Below, piece after piece: positions 22,917-33,629 of a DNA stretch of 64,000 nucleotides (the first letter of the stretch is position 1; each line of letters begins with the position of its first letter). The DNA is from Megamerina dolium. Its lineage: Eukaryota > Arthropoda > Insecta > Diptera > Megamerinidae. Where the stretch lies: NCBI GenBank assembly GCA_963854835.1, contig OY978525.1, positions 49,107,929 through 49,171,928 on the forward strand. The letters run 5' to 3'. The notes under the pieces are model-generated. The model was not told the DNA's origin. It was given only the letters and a program-made list of their open reading frames with translations, and searched no databases. The translations under genes were made by a program, and so were the position numbers.

Positions 22917-23267
22917 AGTATGAAGTAGAAGTGAGTGCCGTAGCTCAGTGGTTAGTGTGTTCGCCTTCTGATCTGTAGGTCGTTCCCCGGCTGATGCATA
23001 ACAAATTTAATATCGATAAGATTTTTCTTTCGAATGGTACCCACCTGTCGGTAAGCAATTGGCAATTCTTCCAACAGTAACAACTTGCCATGAAAAAGCT
23101 TCTAAAAGAACTCTGTGACAAAGCTCAGAAAAAGTGATGTCACAAGTGGTCCCTTCTAATACTGTCCAAATTTAAGACGCACAACAGTAATGGAAGAGAA
23201 GCTCGGCCAATGAGCCCTTTGGGGTTTTAAGTGCCACATATTTTTTTTTTTTTAGTATGAAGTAGAA
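22917..23267 (+). repeat. tRNA-derived SINE copy S3, full length, with 14-bp target duplication
   Basis: AGTATGAAGTAGAA is repeated at 22917-22930 and 23254-23267. Between them, 22931-23253 starts GTGAGTGCCGTAGCTCAGTGG (box A) and carries a damaged box B (GGTCGTTCCCCGG). The body is shared with five other copies, and it ends in a run of 14 T residues. The element is about 323 bp. It inserted into the 3' region of element 1 after pol: the same flank is uninterrupted in element 2 near 51240. Confidence 0.92.
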
Positions 23268-23742
23268 ACTATTAGTTAACGTTCAGGACATATAATAGGG
23301 CAAGTTGCCATGGTCATGTGTATAACCACATCTGTTGCAATACATCGCGTTGAATTGTAATTCGGTGTGTGGATACTCATGAGCACGGGCGTATTAATTA
23401 GTCGAGCATTTTAAACAATCAAATAGTTAAATTCGAGTTAGTATAGAAATAAATAGGTTTAATAAATAGTTATAAAAAATAGGTCAGTCATAGTAATAGG
23501 ATGCAAACGTTATAGAATAAATTGAGAGAATTAACATAACGGGTTACCATTCCGTCTTCCAAGGTCTGAGATGAAAATATGAACAATCGAATAGTGCAGA
23601 AAAGTTGGTTATTGCAACAGAAGGAAATGGCAACGTTGTTGTCAAATTATACAATACGTAAAACAACGCTGCAAGTTTTAAATTTTTAGAATAATAAATT
23701 AATATATAAAACTTACATTACATACAATATTTATGTATAATA
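23268..23742. other. Element 1, non-coding region after pol
   Basis: AT-rich, no open frame of note. It contains a block (about 23329-23376: CATCTGTTGCAATACATCGC and on) strongly conserved in the 3' part of element 2 at 59463-59510, so it is element sequence rather than host DNA. A second shared piece is GTTGGTTATTGCAAC (about 23607 and 59809). Confidence 0.6.
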
Positions 23743-25040
23743 AAAGGTTATCCATTTTGCGGTTTCAAAAGTAAATGTAAATAAAACACATATAAAATAT
23801 TTTTTATCATGATATTTCTTTTTTATTATAAAGTTTGAACGTTGACATTATGTGTGAAATACTACATCATTTAAATGACCACCACGCGAATTGTTGCAAG
23901 CATCGATTCTTTTGAGGTCATTTTCGACCACTTTTTGACACATATTGGGCCATAACGTGACGAATGTTGGTTTTTAGGTGCTCAAGAGTTAAAGGTTTAT
24001 CTGCATAAACACGGTCTTTCGCGTAGCCTCACAAAAAAAGTCAAGCGGTGTCAAATCGCATGATCTTGGTGGCCACTTGATAACGCCACGACGAGAAATT
24101 ACGCGGCCAGAAAATTTCTCTTTTGCAATAAAGCCATATTCGCTCGAGTTGTGTGGCATGTGGCACCGTCTTGTTGAAACCACATATTCTCTAAGTCGTA
24201 TTTTTCAATAGCAGGCAAAAAAAAAAGTCGGTTATCATATGACCATAACGCTCCGAATTGACGGTGACAGTCGTTCCATCGTCGTTTTCGAAGAAGTAAG
24301 GTCCAATCACACCTCCGGACCAAAGAGCGCACCAAGCAGTGACTTTTTGTGGATGTAGTGGCCTCTCTTCAATTACTTGAGGATTCTCAGAACCCCAAAT
24401 ACGACAATTTTGTTTGTTAACATACCCACCGAGTGAGAAATGTGCTTCGTCGCTGAAGAAAATTTTGTTCGAAAAATCGCCGTCCACCGCCTGTTGTTCA
24501 AGCACCCATTCGACGTATCTACGACGTTGTGAATGGTCAGCTGGCTTCAGTTGTTGTGTGAGCTGGATTTTATATGGATGTAGGTGTAGATCCAAAAGCA
24601 AAATACGCCATAATGTGCCGTAAGACAGTCCTAATTCCTGAGAACGACGAGGAATCGACACATTCGGGTCTTCGGCAACACTTTCACTTACAGCAGCGAT
24701 ATTTTCGGTGGTACGAGCGAAACGATGATGCACAGGCCTTACAATATCTGTAACCGATCCAGTCTCTTCATATTTCTTCACAATTTTGCCAATTGCTTGC
24801 GTAGTTGGACGATTATGTAAACCATAATCTCCTCTTAAAGCGTGATATGTGGCTGTGGCAGAATCACCATTTTTGTAGTAGGTTTTTACAATTTTATTGC
24901 GTTGTGCGATAGTTAAGCGATCCATTTTCGCAAATGTCAGACTTTGAACTGAAAAAGAAAGAAATTGTTTTAACAACTCAGTTTGACAGATGTCAAATTA
25001 TAGCCCTATACTTTTGAAACCGCGAAATGGATAACCCTTT
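23743..25040 (-). mobile_element. Tc1/mariner-superfamily DNA transposon with inverted ends
   Basis: The left end AAAGGTTATCCATTTTGCGG TTTCAAAAGTA (23743-23773) is an inverted copy of the right end (25010-25040), with one gap and one mismatch in about 31 bp. About 1.3 kb in total, the element contains one minus-strand transposase gene. The flanking TA duplication expected for this superfamily is not clear-cut. It inserted in the 3' non-coding region of element 1. Confidence 0.85.
23989..24976 (-). pseudogene. Mariner-type transposase, frameshifted
   Basis: The first 261 residues (24191-24976) carry an N-terminal helix-turn-helix region (the probable start is the internal Met of MDRLTIAQRNKIVKTYYKNG), a second DNA-binding region and the first catalytic block KIFFSDEAHFSLGG. 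The second Asp block WFQQDGATCHTTRANM is in another frame (24099-24335), and the third, WPPRSCDLTPLDFF, is in the 23989-24183 frame. The last block has Asp rather than Glu, as in mariner-like members. Two frameshifts in A-rich or repeated sequence make it inactive. Family members cut and paste DNA at TA sites. Confidence 0.85.
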
Positions 25041-25704
25041 ATGTTTAAGTAAAATTAAAAAAACATTGTAAAAACATAACTATAAATTTTATAGAACAAA
25101 AGTCTAATTTATAAGAATATACAATATGTAGGTGTAATTATGAAAAATAAATGTAAAAGTTTTAGAGTTTGTAAAAAATAATTGAATAGGTATATTACTG
25201 GTAATCTCGCCATCTCAAGAAGAACGGAACGTTGACACAGTAGAAAGACAACTTATCCAGCAAGGTTAAGACACACCGGAAAAGCTTTATACAGCGATGT
25301 TAGCGGAGACCAAACAGGTAATCGAGTTGAAGTTACATGCATATACATAAGTTCCAATATCCTGAACCAAGTGGTACAGCGTTAAATCAAGTCATCAGAA
25401 TAAGCAGCATTCTCATGAAATACTTGGACTGTTCGATATATAGCAGCAATACACAGTGTGTACATACAAGACTCATGTGTTACGTTTTTATCTGGATAGT
25501 GAACGCCTATTATTGACTCAGTTGTCTTGCATTTGACAATGGGTTACAGGGTATCACATAACGAACATAACATAAAACTTTCATTTTTAAATAATGATGA
25601 AGTATAAACATTACAAAGATAAGCATTTAAAAATCAGATTAAATCGTCAGTCGCACGAGTATAAAAAGGAGATACCTCAACAACGCTGATGCTACAAAGG
25701 AGTA
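25041..25704. other. Element 1, non-coding region before the 3' LTR
   Basis: No significant open frame. It ends in a purine-rich stretch (AAAGGAGTAA) just before the duplicated LTR-like block at 25705, which could be the polypurine tract. No env gene could be recognised. Confidence 0.45.
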
Positions 25705-27388
25705 ATGTAATAACCATTCAAACATTGGACACCACGGTATATCACGGCGAGCAAGAAATGTACGTGGTAGTATACAAGAGTAGCACCGATGAAAGAGAAA
25801 AAAAAATTAGTCCTACAACTCAGCCAATTACAACAATTGTCAACATCACACCTGAAAACGCAAAGATAAAAGAGTGCAGTGCAGCGAGCAAAATTCTACA
25901 TTCCAAATAAATCTTCTTCGACACATTAAAGCAATTTCAACATCGAGAACAAAATATAAAGCAACGGCGGAATTAACAAGAACTTCGTCCAATAACAGTA
26001 CAACATAAGAGAGCGGTTCAACAGAAACAGGGAACCAAGAAAATCAGCATCCGAAGTGGCAGATTGCCAGTAGAAGTTAATAAGTTATAAAAATAGATAT
26101 AAATACTAAGATACACATATAAATACACGTATATACGTTTTAACTAGAAATATTTAATCTACGCAATTTGTAAAAGAAAAAACTATCAATCTTCCAAATT
26201 GATAATATTTTCTTCATAATGGGTGGAGGGATGTTGTGAGTCAAAATAATGCTCATCTATTTATGCATTTTGACTCACTACAAATGTTATAATAATATTA
26301 TTATTATCGATATGTTATTTTATTAGGTGTATTTACTGTAACTATTAATTAATGATAATCAACACACTATACATAATGTAATTATCATTGGTTAAAATGG
26401 GTTGTAGTAAATTTATAAAAATGCGTGGTCAGCATCATCGTACCTCACTGTATAATTGTAGAAGAATTTCACAACCATGAAAAACAAAGAACGAAGAAGA
26501 AGAAAAATAATTAATAAACAATAAATAAAATAATAAACAATAATAAAAGAATCAACGGGTCATCATACCTCGCTATATGATTATGAAATAATTCAACAAT
26601 CAGACACAGTGAAAAGAAAATAAAAGCCAAAAAGAAAAACAAAATACGTAGTATTGAAGGCATTGCACAATATTTACAACAAGTAGTATTAACTACAAAT
26701 AATAATAAAGATGACTTACTTAAAATAAGTTATATGACCTACTGAAAGAATTGCAATGAATTAACCTATTTGAAAAATTGTAATTTCTTCAGAAATTCTT
26801 TTATACTAAAATGGGGTTATATTGTAAATTATGACATATATTTTAGGTTATATAAACTAAGACAAGGGATGAAATTATGGCAATCAGACAAGTAGTAAAT
26901 CTAGTGAAGTAAGATAACTCGAAGAGCGAGTTAGTGCGTGTATAGTATTAAGAGTACATTGTTAAAGGATTCAATATCCTATTGAAAGTGGAAATTATAT
27001 TGTAAAGGATTTAGCGTCCTGTAAATGTATGTATACATGTGAAAGAAAGTTAAGGTAGTAATCACATTGTGAAGGATACAACATCCTTGATAGAGTCAAA
27101 TTGTGAAAAAGAATATAGAAAATAGAAAAAGAATATATATAAATTGTGAAAAGGAAACATTTAGAGAAAACAACTTTGTTGAAGAAAATTACATATCGTT
27201 AAATAAAAACCACATGGTAAAAGGAAAACGAATCAACTAAATAAAGACAGACTGTTATCAAATTAAATAATAATTGTGTTGTGCGTAAAAGAACTACGGA
27301 AAGCAGGAGAGAATAAAAGATAGAGGTAAGTACTAAACTATAAGGTATCTAAGCAAAGGTTACGGTATCGGAAAGAAACGACACAACA
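25705..27388 (+). mobile_element. Element 1: 3' LTR, with an inserted copia end
   Basis: Homologous to 16465-17648 from end to end, but with about 515 extra bases at 26148-26662. Not followed by a primer-binding site. It ends ACACAACA at 27388 and then passes directly into copia sequence. Differences from the 5' copy outside the insertion are scattered substitutions and small indels, suggesting moderate age. Confidence 0.65.
26148..26662 (+). mobile_element. Possible copia-type 3' end and LTR inside the element 1 LTR
   Basis: This stretch is absent from the 5' LTR copy, where GAAATATCGCATTGCAC is nearly continuous. It contains a purine-rich tract GGGTGGAGGGA (26221-26231) followed directly by TGTTGTGAGTC, the layout of a polypurine tract and LTR start. 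An 11-bp inverted repeat (GTGAGTCAAAA at 26236-26246 and TTTTGACTCAC at 26269-26279) marks the beginning. The assignment to copia is inference. Confidence 0.4.
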
Positions 27389-27394
27389 CTATTC

Positions 27395-28545
27395 CAATTT
27401 CAAGATGGTCGTTTGTAAAAATTCTACAATTATACCCGTTGAAAGTGACTTTGAGCAATTTGACCTACAGTAAATTCCCTTTAAACGATGGTATAAATAA
27501 AACATTCTCCAAGCGAAGTTCTTCTTCGTTACCCATGTGATTCAACAGTCTCAGCATACAAACTCCTTTTCCAGATGAAGTTATTACGTGTCCATTAGCA
27601 GTTGTAACCTTCTCATTGCACAATTCATCCAGTTTTAAAAATTCTGATCTGTTACAACAAATATGACAGGTTGCACCAGAATCTACAATCCGCCCAGCAA
27701 AAATTATTTTCTACAGTTTTATCATCGACCAAATGTGCCTTTTGTTTTTCTTCTGATTTATTTTTCAACTTCCAGCAATTTTTTCGAATATGCCCGACAC
27801 CTTTGCAATAATGGCATACAATAGATTTGACATCACTTCTATATTTCACGTGTTTAGAAATTTTTAGTACAAAATCTTCTTCTGTTACACGCTGTTTATG
27901 TTTCTCATACTCTTCCAACAGTTTATTCTCAACAAGAGTCATTGTGAGATCCTTCTCATCACGTACTTCTAATAATAATAATGCTGTAATAAGGGTATCA
28001 TATATGCATGGTAAACTACTCAGGAGCATTGCAATTATACATGTTTCCATAACCTTCTCACCCAATGATTGAAGTTTTGAAAACAGCAACTTCATTTGCA
28101 TGATATGTTTTTCCATATCTCCACCGGGCTGGGCTTGTTCGCATTAATTTTACCTTGTTACTCAAAGTAGCCTTCTCATGATATTCTCTCAAGGTATTCC
28201 AAGCATCTTTTGCATTCTTACAACTGCTTACGCGGAACGTTTCCGCGTCATCAATGGCCAATCCAATTAAAATTGAAGCATCCGTATCACGCTGCTTCCA
28301 AGAAGTATCAGGAGATTCTGGAATAGCATCTTCGATTACATCCCAAACTTTCTCCTTCTTCATTATAAGCTGCATTCTATATTTCCACAACTCATAATTA
28401 TCGCGATTTAGTTTAGTAATCTCCATTTTTAAATCAGCCATTATTGCCAAATTACAATTGACAAAACTAAGACCAAAAAACGAATTATAATTTGCAATTA
28501 TATCTGATATTCGTGCTGTGGGCTAATAACCTATTACGAAAGACT
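27395..28545 (-). pseudogene. Copia-type Gag and protease, frameshifted
   Basis: Read on the minus strand, an ATG near 28441 opens a Gag with LNRDNYELWKYRMQLIMKKE near its start (28058-28450). The frame then shifts near 28100 and continues at 27652-28116 with a CCHC zinc knuckle CHYCKGVGHIRKNC. The protease site DSGAT is at 27669-27683, followed by homology to about 27475 in another frame. The region stops at the element 1 LTR end, so integrase, RT and RNase H are missing. The order Gag-protease and the DSGAT form are those of Ty1/copia elements. Confidence 0.85.
28522..28542 (-). promoter_or_regulatory. Copia primer-binding site (initiator-Met half tRNA), diverged
   Basis: On the minus strand GGTTATTAGCCCACAGCACG lies about 85 nt before the gag ATG. 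It resembles the internal anticodon-arm part of initiator methionine tRNA (GGTTATGGGCCCAGCACG), which copia elements use as primer. Sequence to the right, 28543-28760, would then be the 5' LTR, but its limits are not clear. Confidence 0.5.
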
Positions 28546-28761
28546 TCAAAATTGATATATATTCTTCAATGTTCTTTTTTTGAATTAAAAATTTTCAGTA
28601 GAAACAATATAAACTAATAATATATAAACTAGATTACTTAGATTCAGAAACATATAACAAAGTATATGCAAATGCAAAGTAGTAGTATAACAATATATTT
28701 AACAAAAACAATATACTCTGACAATGACAAGTCACTTAATTAAAATACCATAAAATCAATA

Positions 28762-30050
28762 TTGTTAGACTATAATAATGTAAAAACTGCAAACGCTCCC
28801 TCACTTCATAGTACCTCAAACGGGCAAATGATGTGTTTTCACAGTACTTTGACTGAAAGAGCTATCTGCCTGAAACTCGAGAGAAAATATAACGATACCG
28901 TTGATTTGATTTTGTTAGCCATTATAGAGTATAATAAAGCAATTCATTCAACCACCAATAAAAAACATTACGAAATCAATTCGAAATTGTATCGAAAAAG
29001 TGTGGAATTCCTATTGACGACCCCTTTGGCGGAAATCTCACTCACTACACCTACGCTAATTACATCCCAATCCTAGATGGAGACGCAATAGTATGGGAAC
29101 ATTATGGCTACCTGAGGCACATCACCAACTTGATAATGTACTTAAAAATGAACGATGAAATTAAAAACCTAACCAACCTTTTTCCGCAATCGCACATTTG
29201 GATGCTACTAGATTCTGACATAACACGTATTGAAACACTACTGCGAATTCTTGACGTTCACCACCGACAAGCACTAGTTTGAACATTTTGGGCACTACTC
29301 TGAAAGTAATTGCCGGCACCCTACACTTTTATGACTTCAAGAGGCAACAGATGTGACAAGACATACTCGTTGACTCTAACAACAAACAATATATGGATAA
29401 ATACCCACGGAAGAGATAAACAAAATCATTGCTACATCAAAATAAGAGAAAATCGATACAAGTCACTTATACGAAACAATATTGGCGAGGAATAGAATAA
29501 TCCTCGAATTACAGGCTGTCACAATTTCAATAACGCTGTCCAAACTAAATTTACTTAGTCCTGTAGTATTATACAACACATTTATCAACGAGCGCTCGAC
29601 CAATGTAACAATGATGTACCTAAACAGTAAGAATGTCTAAAATTAAGGTTTTGCAAAACAAAGACAATTTGTACTTTATTATAAAATGCTATACCTGAAG
29701 CACTTTGTAAGAAATTTAGCATATTTTCCGTATCGCACCAAGGACGAGTACTACACTTTGGGAAACTAATACTGTTGCTGGGTGCGGAAATAACGTTCAC
29801 TGTCTTTTGCAAAACACTAAAAACCATCAAAAATTTATCAAGGGAGAAGTGGCGAATTCTCAACCGCTGTCAACCATAATAGAGACATTAACTAAATCGA
29901 CAATGGCATTATTATTATCAACAATGTCACGGCCAAAATAGAGGGAACATGAAAATATTAGAACCATCAGCGGTACCTATTTGTTGACTTTCGTCCACTC
30001 AGTAAAAATAAATGGCACGGAATATCGCAACCGAAATAGATGTAGCAATA
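28762..30050 (+). pseudogene. Element E: integrase C-terminus and env remnant
   Basis: At 28790-28960 a segment with SLHSTSNGQMMCFHSTLTE matches the third catalytic block and following helix of gypsy-type integrases, though the usual V-E-R is changed so the catalytic Glu is not visible. From about 29050 to 30050 several short frames together resemble the envelope-like gene of insect errantiviruses (a fusion-protein-like heptad region near 29100-29280 and a C-terminal part near 29960-30045). Stops and frameshifts interrupt it throughout. It is described here only as a broken remnant. Confidence 0.6.
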
Positions 30051-30051
30051 A

Positions 30052-30117
30052 GTCAGGTTTAGTTTTTAGTTCTGGATTAGACTCAATAAAGCATAGAGGT
30101 GCACTAAAACGTAATTT
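30052..30117 (+). mobile_element. Element E: end of the 3' LTR
   Basis: GGTTTAGTTTTTAGTTCTGG through GTAATT repeats the LTR end at about 14073-14138 with a handful of differences. It is not followed by a primer-binding site, as expected of a 3' LTR. Upstream similarity to the 5' copy is lost. Confidence 0.6.
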
Positions 30118-30433
30118 GCATAAGTCAAGTACTAAATAAAGTAATTTATCATATAAAATTACATAAAATTACTTTATTATTAAATAAAATAAACTACGTC
30201 CTTCGTTCTTAATTTATCATAAATTAAAAACTAAATGAAAATAAATTGTTGCCATGTCTAATTTTTATCGAAAAATATCCTATCAGTAAATGTCATTTTG
30301 CATTAAAATATCTGAGTGTTTTGTTTAGTATTGAATTATTGAAGAAACAAACAAATAAAGAAACGAAATATATGAGGAGAAAACATCCTCATACAAATAC
30401 ATAGGGGTAAAATTAAAGATTTAAGCGGCGTTG
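30118..30433. other. AT-rich, nothing recognised
   Basis: Contains short overlapping repeats of TAAATAAAGTAATTTATCAT type near 30120-30240. No open frame or known repeat could be supported. Confidence 0.5.
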
Positions 30434-30909
30434 CACAGCAAAATTATTGAGACGTTGACGTCGGAGCTGCAGCAGCTTGGAGTTGTATGTATTGAAGCAG
30501 AAATAAAAACGAAAATGCTCAAATTAACAGAAAGATACAGGTAAGTTCAGTGCTATAAAATTGCAATTAGGCTATGAAAAATTATGTTCCCAATTATTGA
30601 TGTTTCGTCTCGATCTGGCGTTCACCACAAATCTGCTGACTTAGATGGTTAACGTAAAAACGGAACGATATATGATTCACTAAATTAGATGGTGCTTGTT
30701 TTTAAAAATAATTACATCACAAATAATCCTATGTTATATGTACATATGTGCCTGGTTTTCCGTTTCCCAATATATTGTACAATGGAAAAGGCACAAATTG
30801 GACCACCGGGAGGTGTAGCATCGAATGGCCGCTATATATGGACATGCACAAGCTTTGACTCTATTTAAAAGCTACAATAGCGAAAAATTTGTGGAGGATA
30901 GCATAAATG
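30434..30909 (+). pseudogene. Myb/SANT-like DNA-binding gene, two exon remnants
   Basis: 30434-30540 reads as an exon ending LGVVCIEAEIKTKMLKLTERYR and is followed exactly by the splice donor GTAAGT. From about 30783 a second exon-like stretch has E-W-P-L-Y-M-D-M-H-K-L and, one frameshift later, S-Y-N-S-E-K-F-V-E-D-S-I, then a GTAAGA donor near 30910. This helix-spacing with S/E-W-P-x-Y and V-E-D-S matches trihelix or Myb/SANT-like proteins such as the accessory protein of PIF/Harbinger transposons. Identification is tentative; the second exon is frameshifted. Confidence 0.45.
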
Positions 30910-30910
30910 G

Positions 30911-32340
30911 TAAGATGGTTTTTATTTTTATTACCCAGAGCGATAATACTTTTACCCAAGAAATACAAATGTTTAATTTTTGCCATTACTTTTCTATATT
31001 CTAATGTGATTTGATTATTGAATTTACTAAGCAATAAAAGCGTGGCCTAAACCCAAATAAACCTTATTCTATTTTTATTGCAATGAGCTAAAAAATGTTA
31101 ACGGTGTTAAATATTGTTTCATCAACAATATTATTGTAAAAGCACAGAATGCCGATTTTGCAATAGACGCAATTGCATAAAATCGTTTGTAAATGGCCAA
31201 TACCTTAAAAATATTTTGTTCGCGTTCATTCATCTAAAAAATATGAAATTGTATTATGATTGTAATAACTTTAGTCATTCACTCATATTTTGCTTCTTCT
31301 GCAAAGAATCTAATGAAAATAATGTTGTCACAATTTGAAGGTCATTGTGGGGGGGGATTAACCAAACCAGTCACAAATTACAGCAATTGACTTCAGTAAT
31401 AAAAGCCCTAATCCCTTTCTGTTCCACTACGTTACAATTTTTTTAAGAGGTTTAAAATTTGCCTTTTTCCGTCAAAGGTAGAATCATGGAATTTGAAAAA
31501 TCATGTGTAAAATTACATATAGCATAGTTGTTATCGTTGGAGACCAATCGTTTTAACCCTTTAACTATAACTCGTGTTGGTGGTTTTGGATCTTTTTCGA
31601 ACAATTCATTGAAAGTTAACATTTAGGAGCAGGTCAGGCGTTAAAATCTTCGGCAAAAATATTCTCCAAACAAGTTCACTAAGGGACATGAAAGACGAAT
31701 AACTTGTAGGAGTTATGAGTAACATGTAAAAAACAAATTAAAATTTAATTACTTTATTTTGAAACATCAATTGCATCGTATGATAGCTCCATGCCACAAT
31801 TTGATGATCACTGTCTCGGGGGTGAACCAAACTACGATAGCATTTGGTCCGAGAAAGTAATCCTCGAAAATGTTTAATATACGTCTCCGAAGACAAGAAC
31901 TATCCTAAATGACATTAACGAAAAAAGCCAAATTCTAAATCACTGTAAAAAAAATTGTGCCGTTGTGGAGCAGAAAGAGATCAGGGATTTTGTCAAATGC
32001 TATCTTTTCAGACTGGTTTGGTTCTGTGTTAGAAATGAAAATTATGAACGTACTTAATTTATGTGAAGTGAGGGTGATTTCCTAAACGCATGTTGCTTTA
32101 CAGTAATACGTTGCAACTTGTTCCTAAAGGCAACCCTTAAAATGTTGACATGCATTATATTAATTTACGCTGTAACGTGTACATACTATTAGCATGTGAA
32201 ACTTACTAGCGGTCGTAGACTGTTAGGGTTACAAATGCACAAACCAGGAAATAACAATCCATTCAATAAGTGTGTAAGATGACACATAAATGGCGTTACT
32301 GGAATTTTTTCCATATGAGTTTTATTGAGTTCTAACCTTC
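30911..32340. other. No gene recognised
   Basis: About 1.4 kb of AT-rich DNA with only short chance frames (the longest, at 31114-31338, has a Cys-rich start but no family resemblance). One G-run of 9 lies near 31351. Nothing else could be supported. Confidence 0.5.
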
Positions 32341-32344
32341 AAAT

Positions 32345-32500
32345 CCGGCAGTAACAATTTGCCAAAAATGCTTCCTAAAAGATCTCTGTGACAAAATTAA
32401 ATTAAAGTGATGTCACAAGAGTTCTGCCGTTCGGAACCGGCTAATAAAAGTAGGTCCCTTGTAATGCTGTCCAAATTTAACACGCACAACACTATTGGAA
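32345..32500 (+). repeat. SINE body fragment (S4)
   Basis: Matches the central and 3' body of the SINE (GTGATGTCACAAGAGTTCTG, CGTTCGGAACCGGCTAA, ACGCACAACA). The tRNA-like head is missing, and the 3' end is replaced near 32500 by a different repeat. Confidence 0.75.
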
Positions 32501-32590
32501 GAAAAGCTCAGTGGTATCACAATGGGCCTTTCTGGCCTAAGTGTGTCCTCTCAGAGAGAGAGAGAGCCACATAACCTAACCTAACCTAAA
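32501..32590 (+). repeat. Second short-repeat family, 3' end with (CCTAA)n
   Basis: GTGGTATCACAATGGGCC, a short variable part with an AG run, then GCCACATAACCTAACCTAAC CTAAA. A diverged relative is at 37139-37216. The CCTAA tail is a short-repeat tail, not evidence of a telomere. Confidence 0.5.
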
Positions 32591-32599
32591 TTTCAAATG

Positions 32600-33350
32600 A
32601 CACGTGTTATTGGAAAAAAATTGATAAAAGTGAATTTTGTGTTTTGATAAAGCATTGCTTTTTGATGAAAAAAATACAGTGGAAACCAAATAATTGATAA
32701 ACATTAGCCGAACCATGCTCCATCGAGACAAATGGTAGAAAAGTGGATTGCTGAATTTAAACGTGGTCGTACCAGCATAAACGATGCAGAACGCAATGGA
32801 CGCCCAATTGATGCTGTTATTCCAGAAAACATTAAAAAAATCCACAAATTGGTTATGAACGATCGCAAATTGAAAGTGCACGACCTAACTGACATTGTAA
32901 AGATATCAGATGGTAGTGTTTTTAAAATTTACGAGAGCATTAGGATATGCGAAAGCTCTGTGCAAAGTGAGTGCCGCGTGAGCTCACAGTCGACCAAAAA
33001 CAACAACCTATCGATGCTTCAACGGAGTATTTGGCACTGTTAAACCGAATTAATCCGATATGTGACAATGGATGACACATGGCTTCACCATTACACACCA
33101 CAATCCAATAGACAGTCAGCTGAGTGGACAGCAGTCTACGAATCGAATCCAAAGCGAGCAAAGACACAACAGTCGGCCGGTAAGGCGATGGCCTTTGTGT
33201 TTTGGGATGCTAATGGAATAATATTCATCGACTATTTCCAAAAAGGGACCACCATCAACAGCAGCTATTATTGTGAACTTTTGGACCAATTGAAGACTGA
33301 AATCGTAAAGGAACGGGCACATTTGCAAAAGAAATCGAGTTTTATCAAAA
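32600..33350 (+). pseudogene. Mariner transposase fragment (second mariner)
   Basis: Degraded N-terminus from about 32615, then MVEKWIAEFKRGRTSINDAERNG-like sequence (32732-33043) with the helix-turn-helix linker. After a frameshift comes MTMDDTWLHHYTPQSNRQ (33062-33340), which carries the first catalytic Asp in the usual mariner context and ends about FIDYFQKGTTINSSYY. The second and third catalytic residues are missing; homology stops near 33340. It is unlike the mariner at 23.7-25.0 kb. Confidence 0.8.
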
Positions 33351-33629
33351 TATTGTTTTTTTCATATTTTTCCTACGAACTTATAGAATGGCCTGTTATA
33401 TCAATCCTCAGGCAACCCGAGTCAGCGTACTTTTCCGTTATAGTTGTGCGCGCGTGATCCAGTTATCGTCCAGTATATTAACTCACTGACCGCGCAATCC
33501 TTTCTACTTTTCCTTATCAAGATTTTTTGTGTAGCCGACCTTTGGCAGATCTTGTTGAAGCTTAATGAAGTCCTACTAAAGAATGTTATTATTTTTCTTA
33601 CATTATATTAATTTTATACATTTTTAGAA

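Noticed and set aside
31114..31338. 74-aa Cys-rich frame
   Set aside because: No ordered motif, no splice sites or promoter, and AT-rich composition like the surroundings.
32568..32590. Telomeric (TTAGG)n repeat
   Set aside because: CCTAA occurs only about four times and sits at the end of a dispersed repeat; flies lack TTAGG telomeres.
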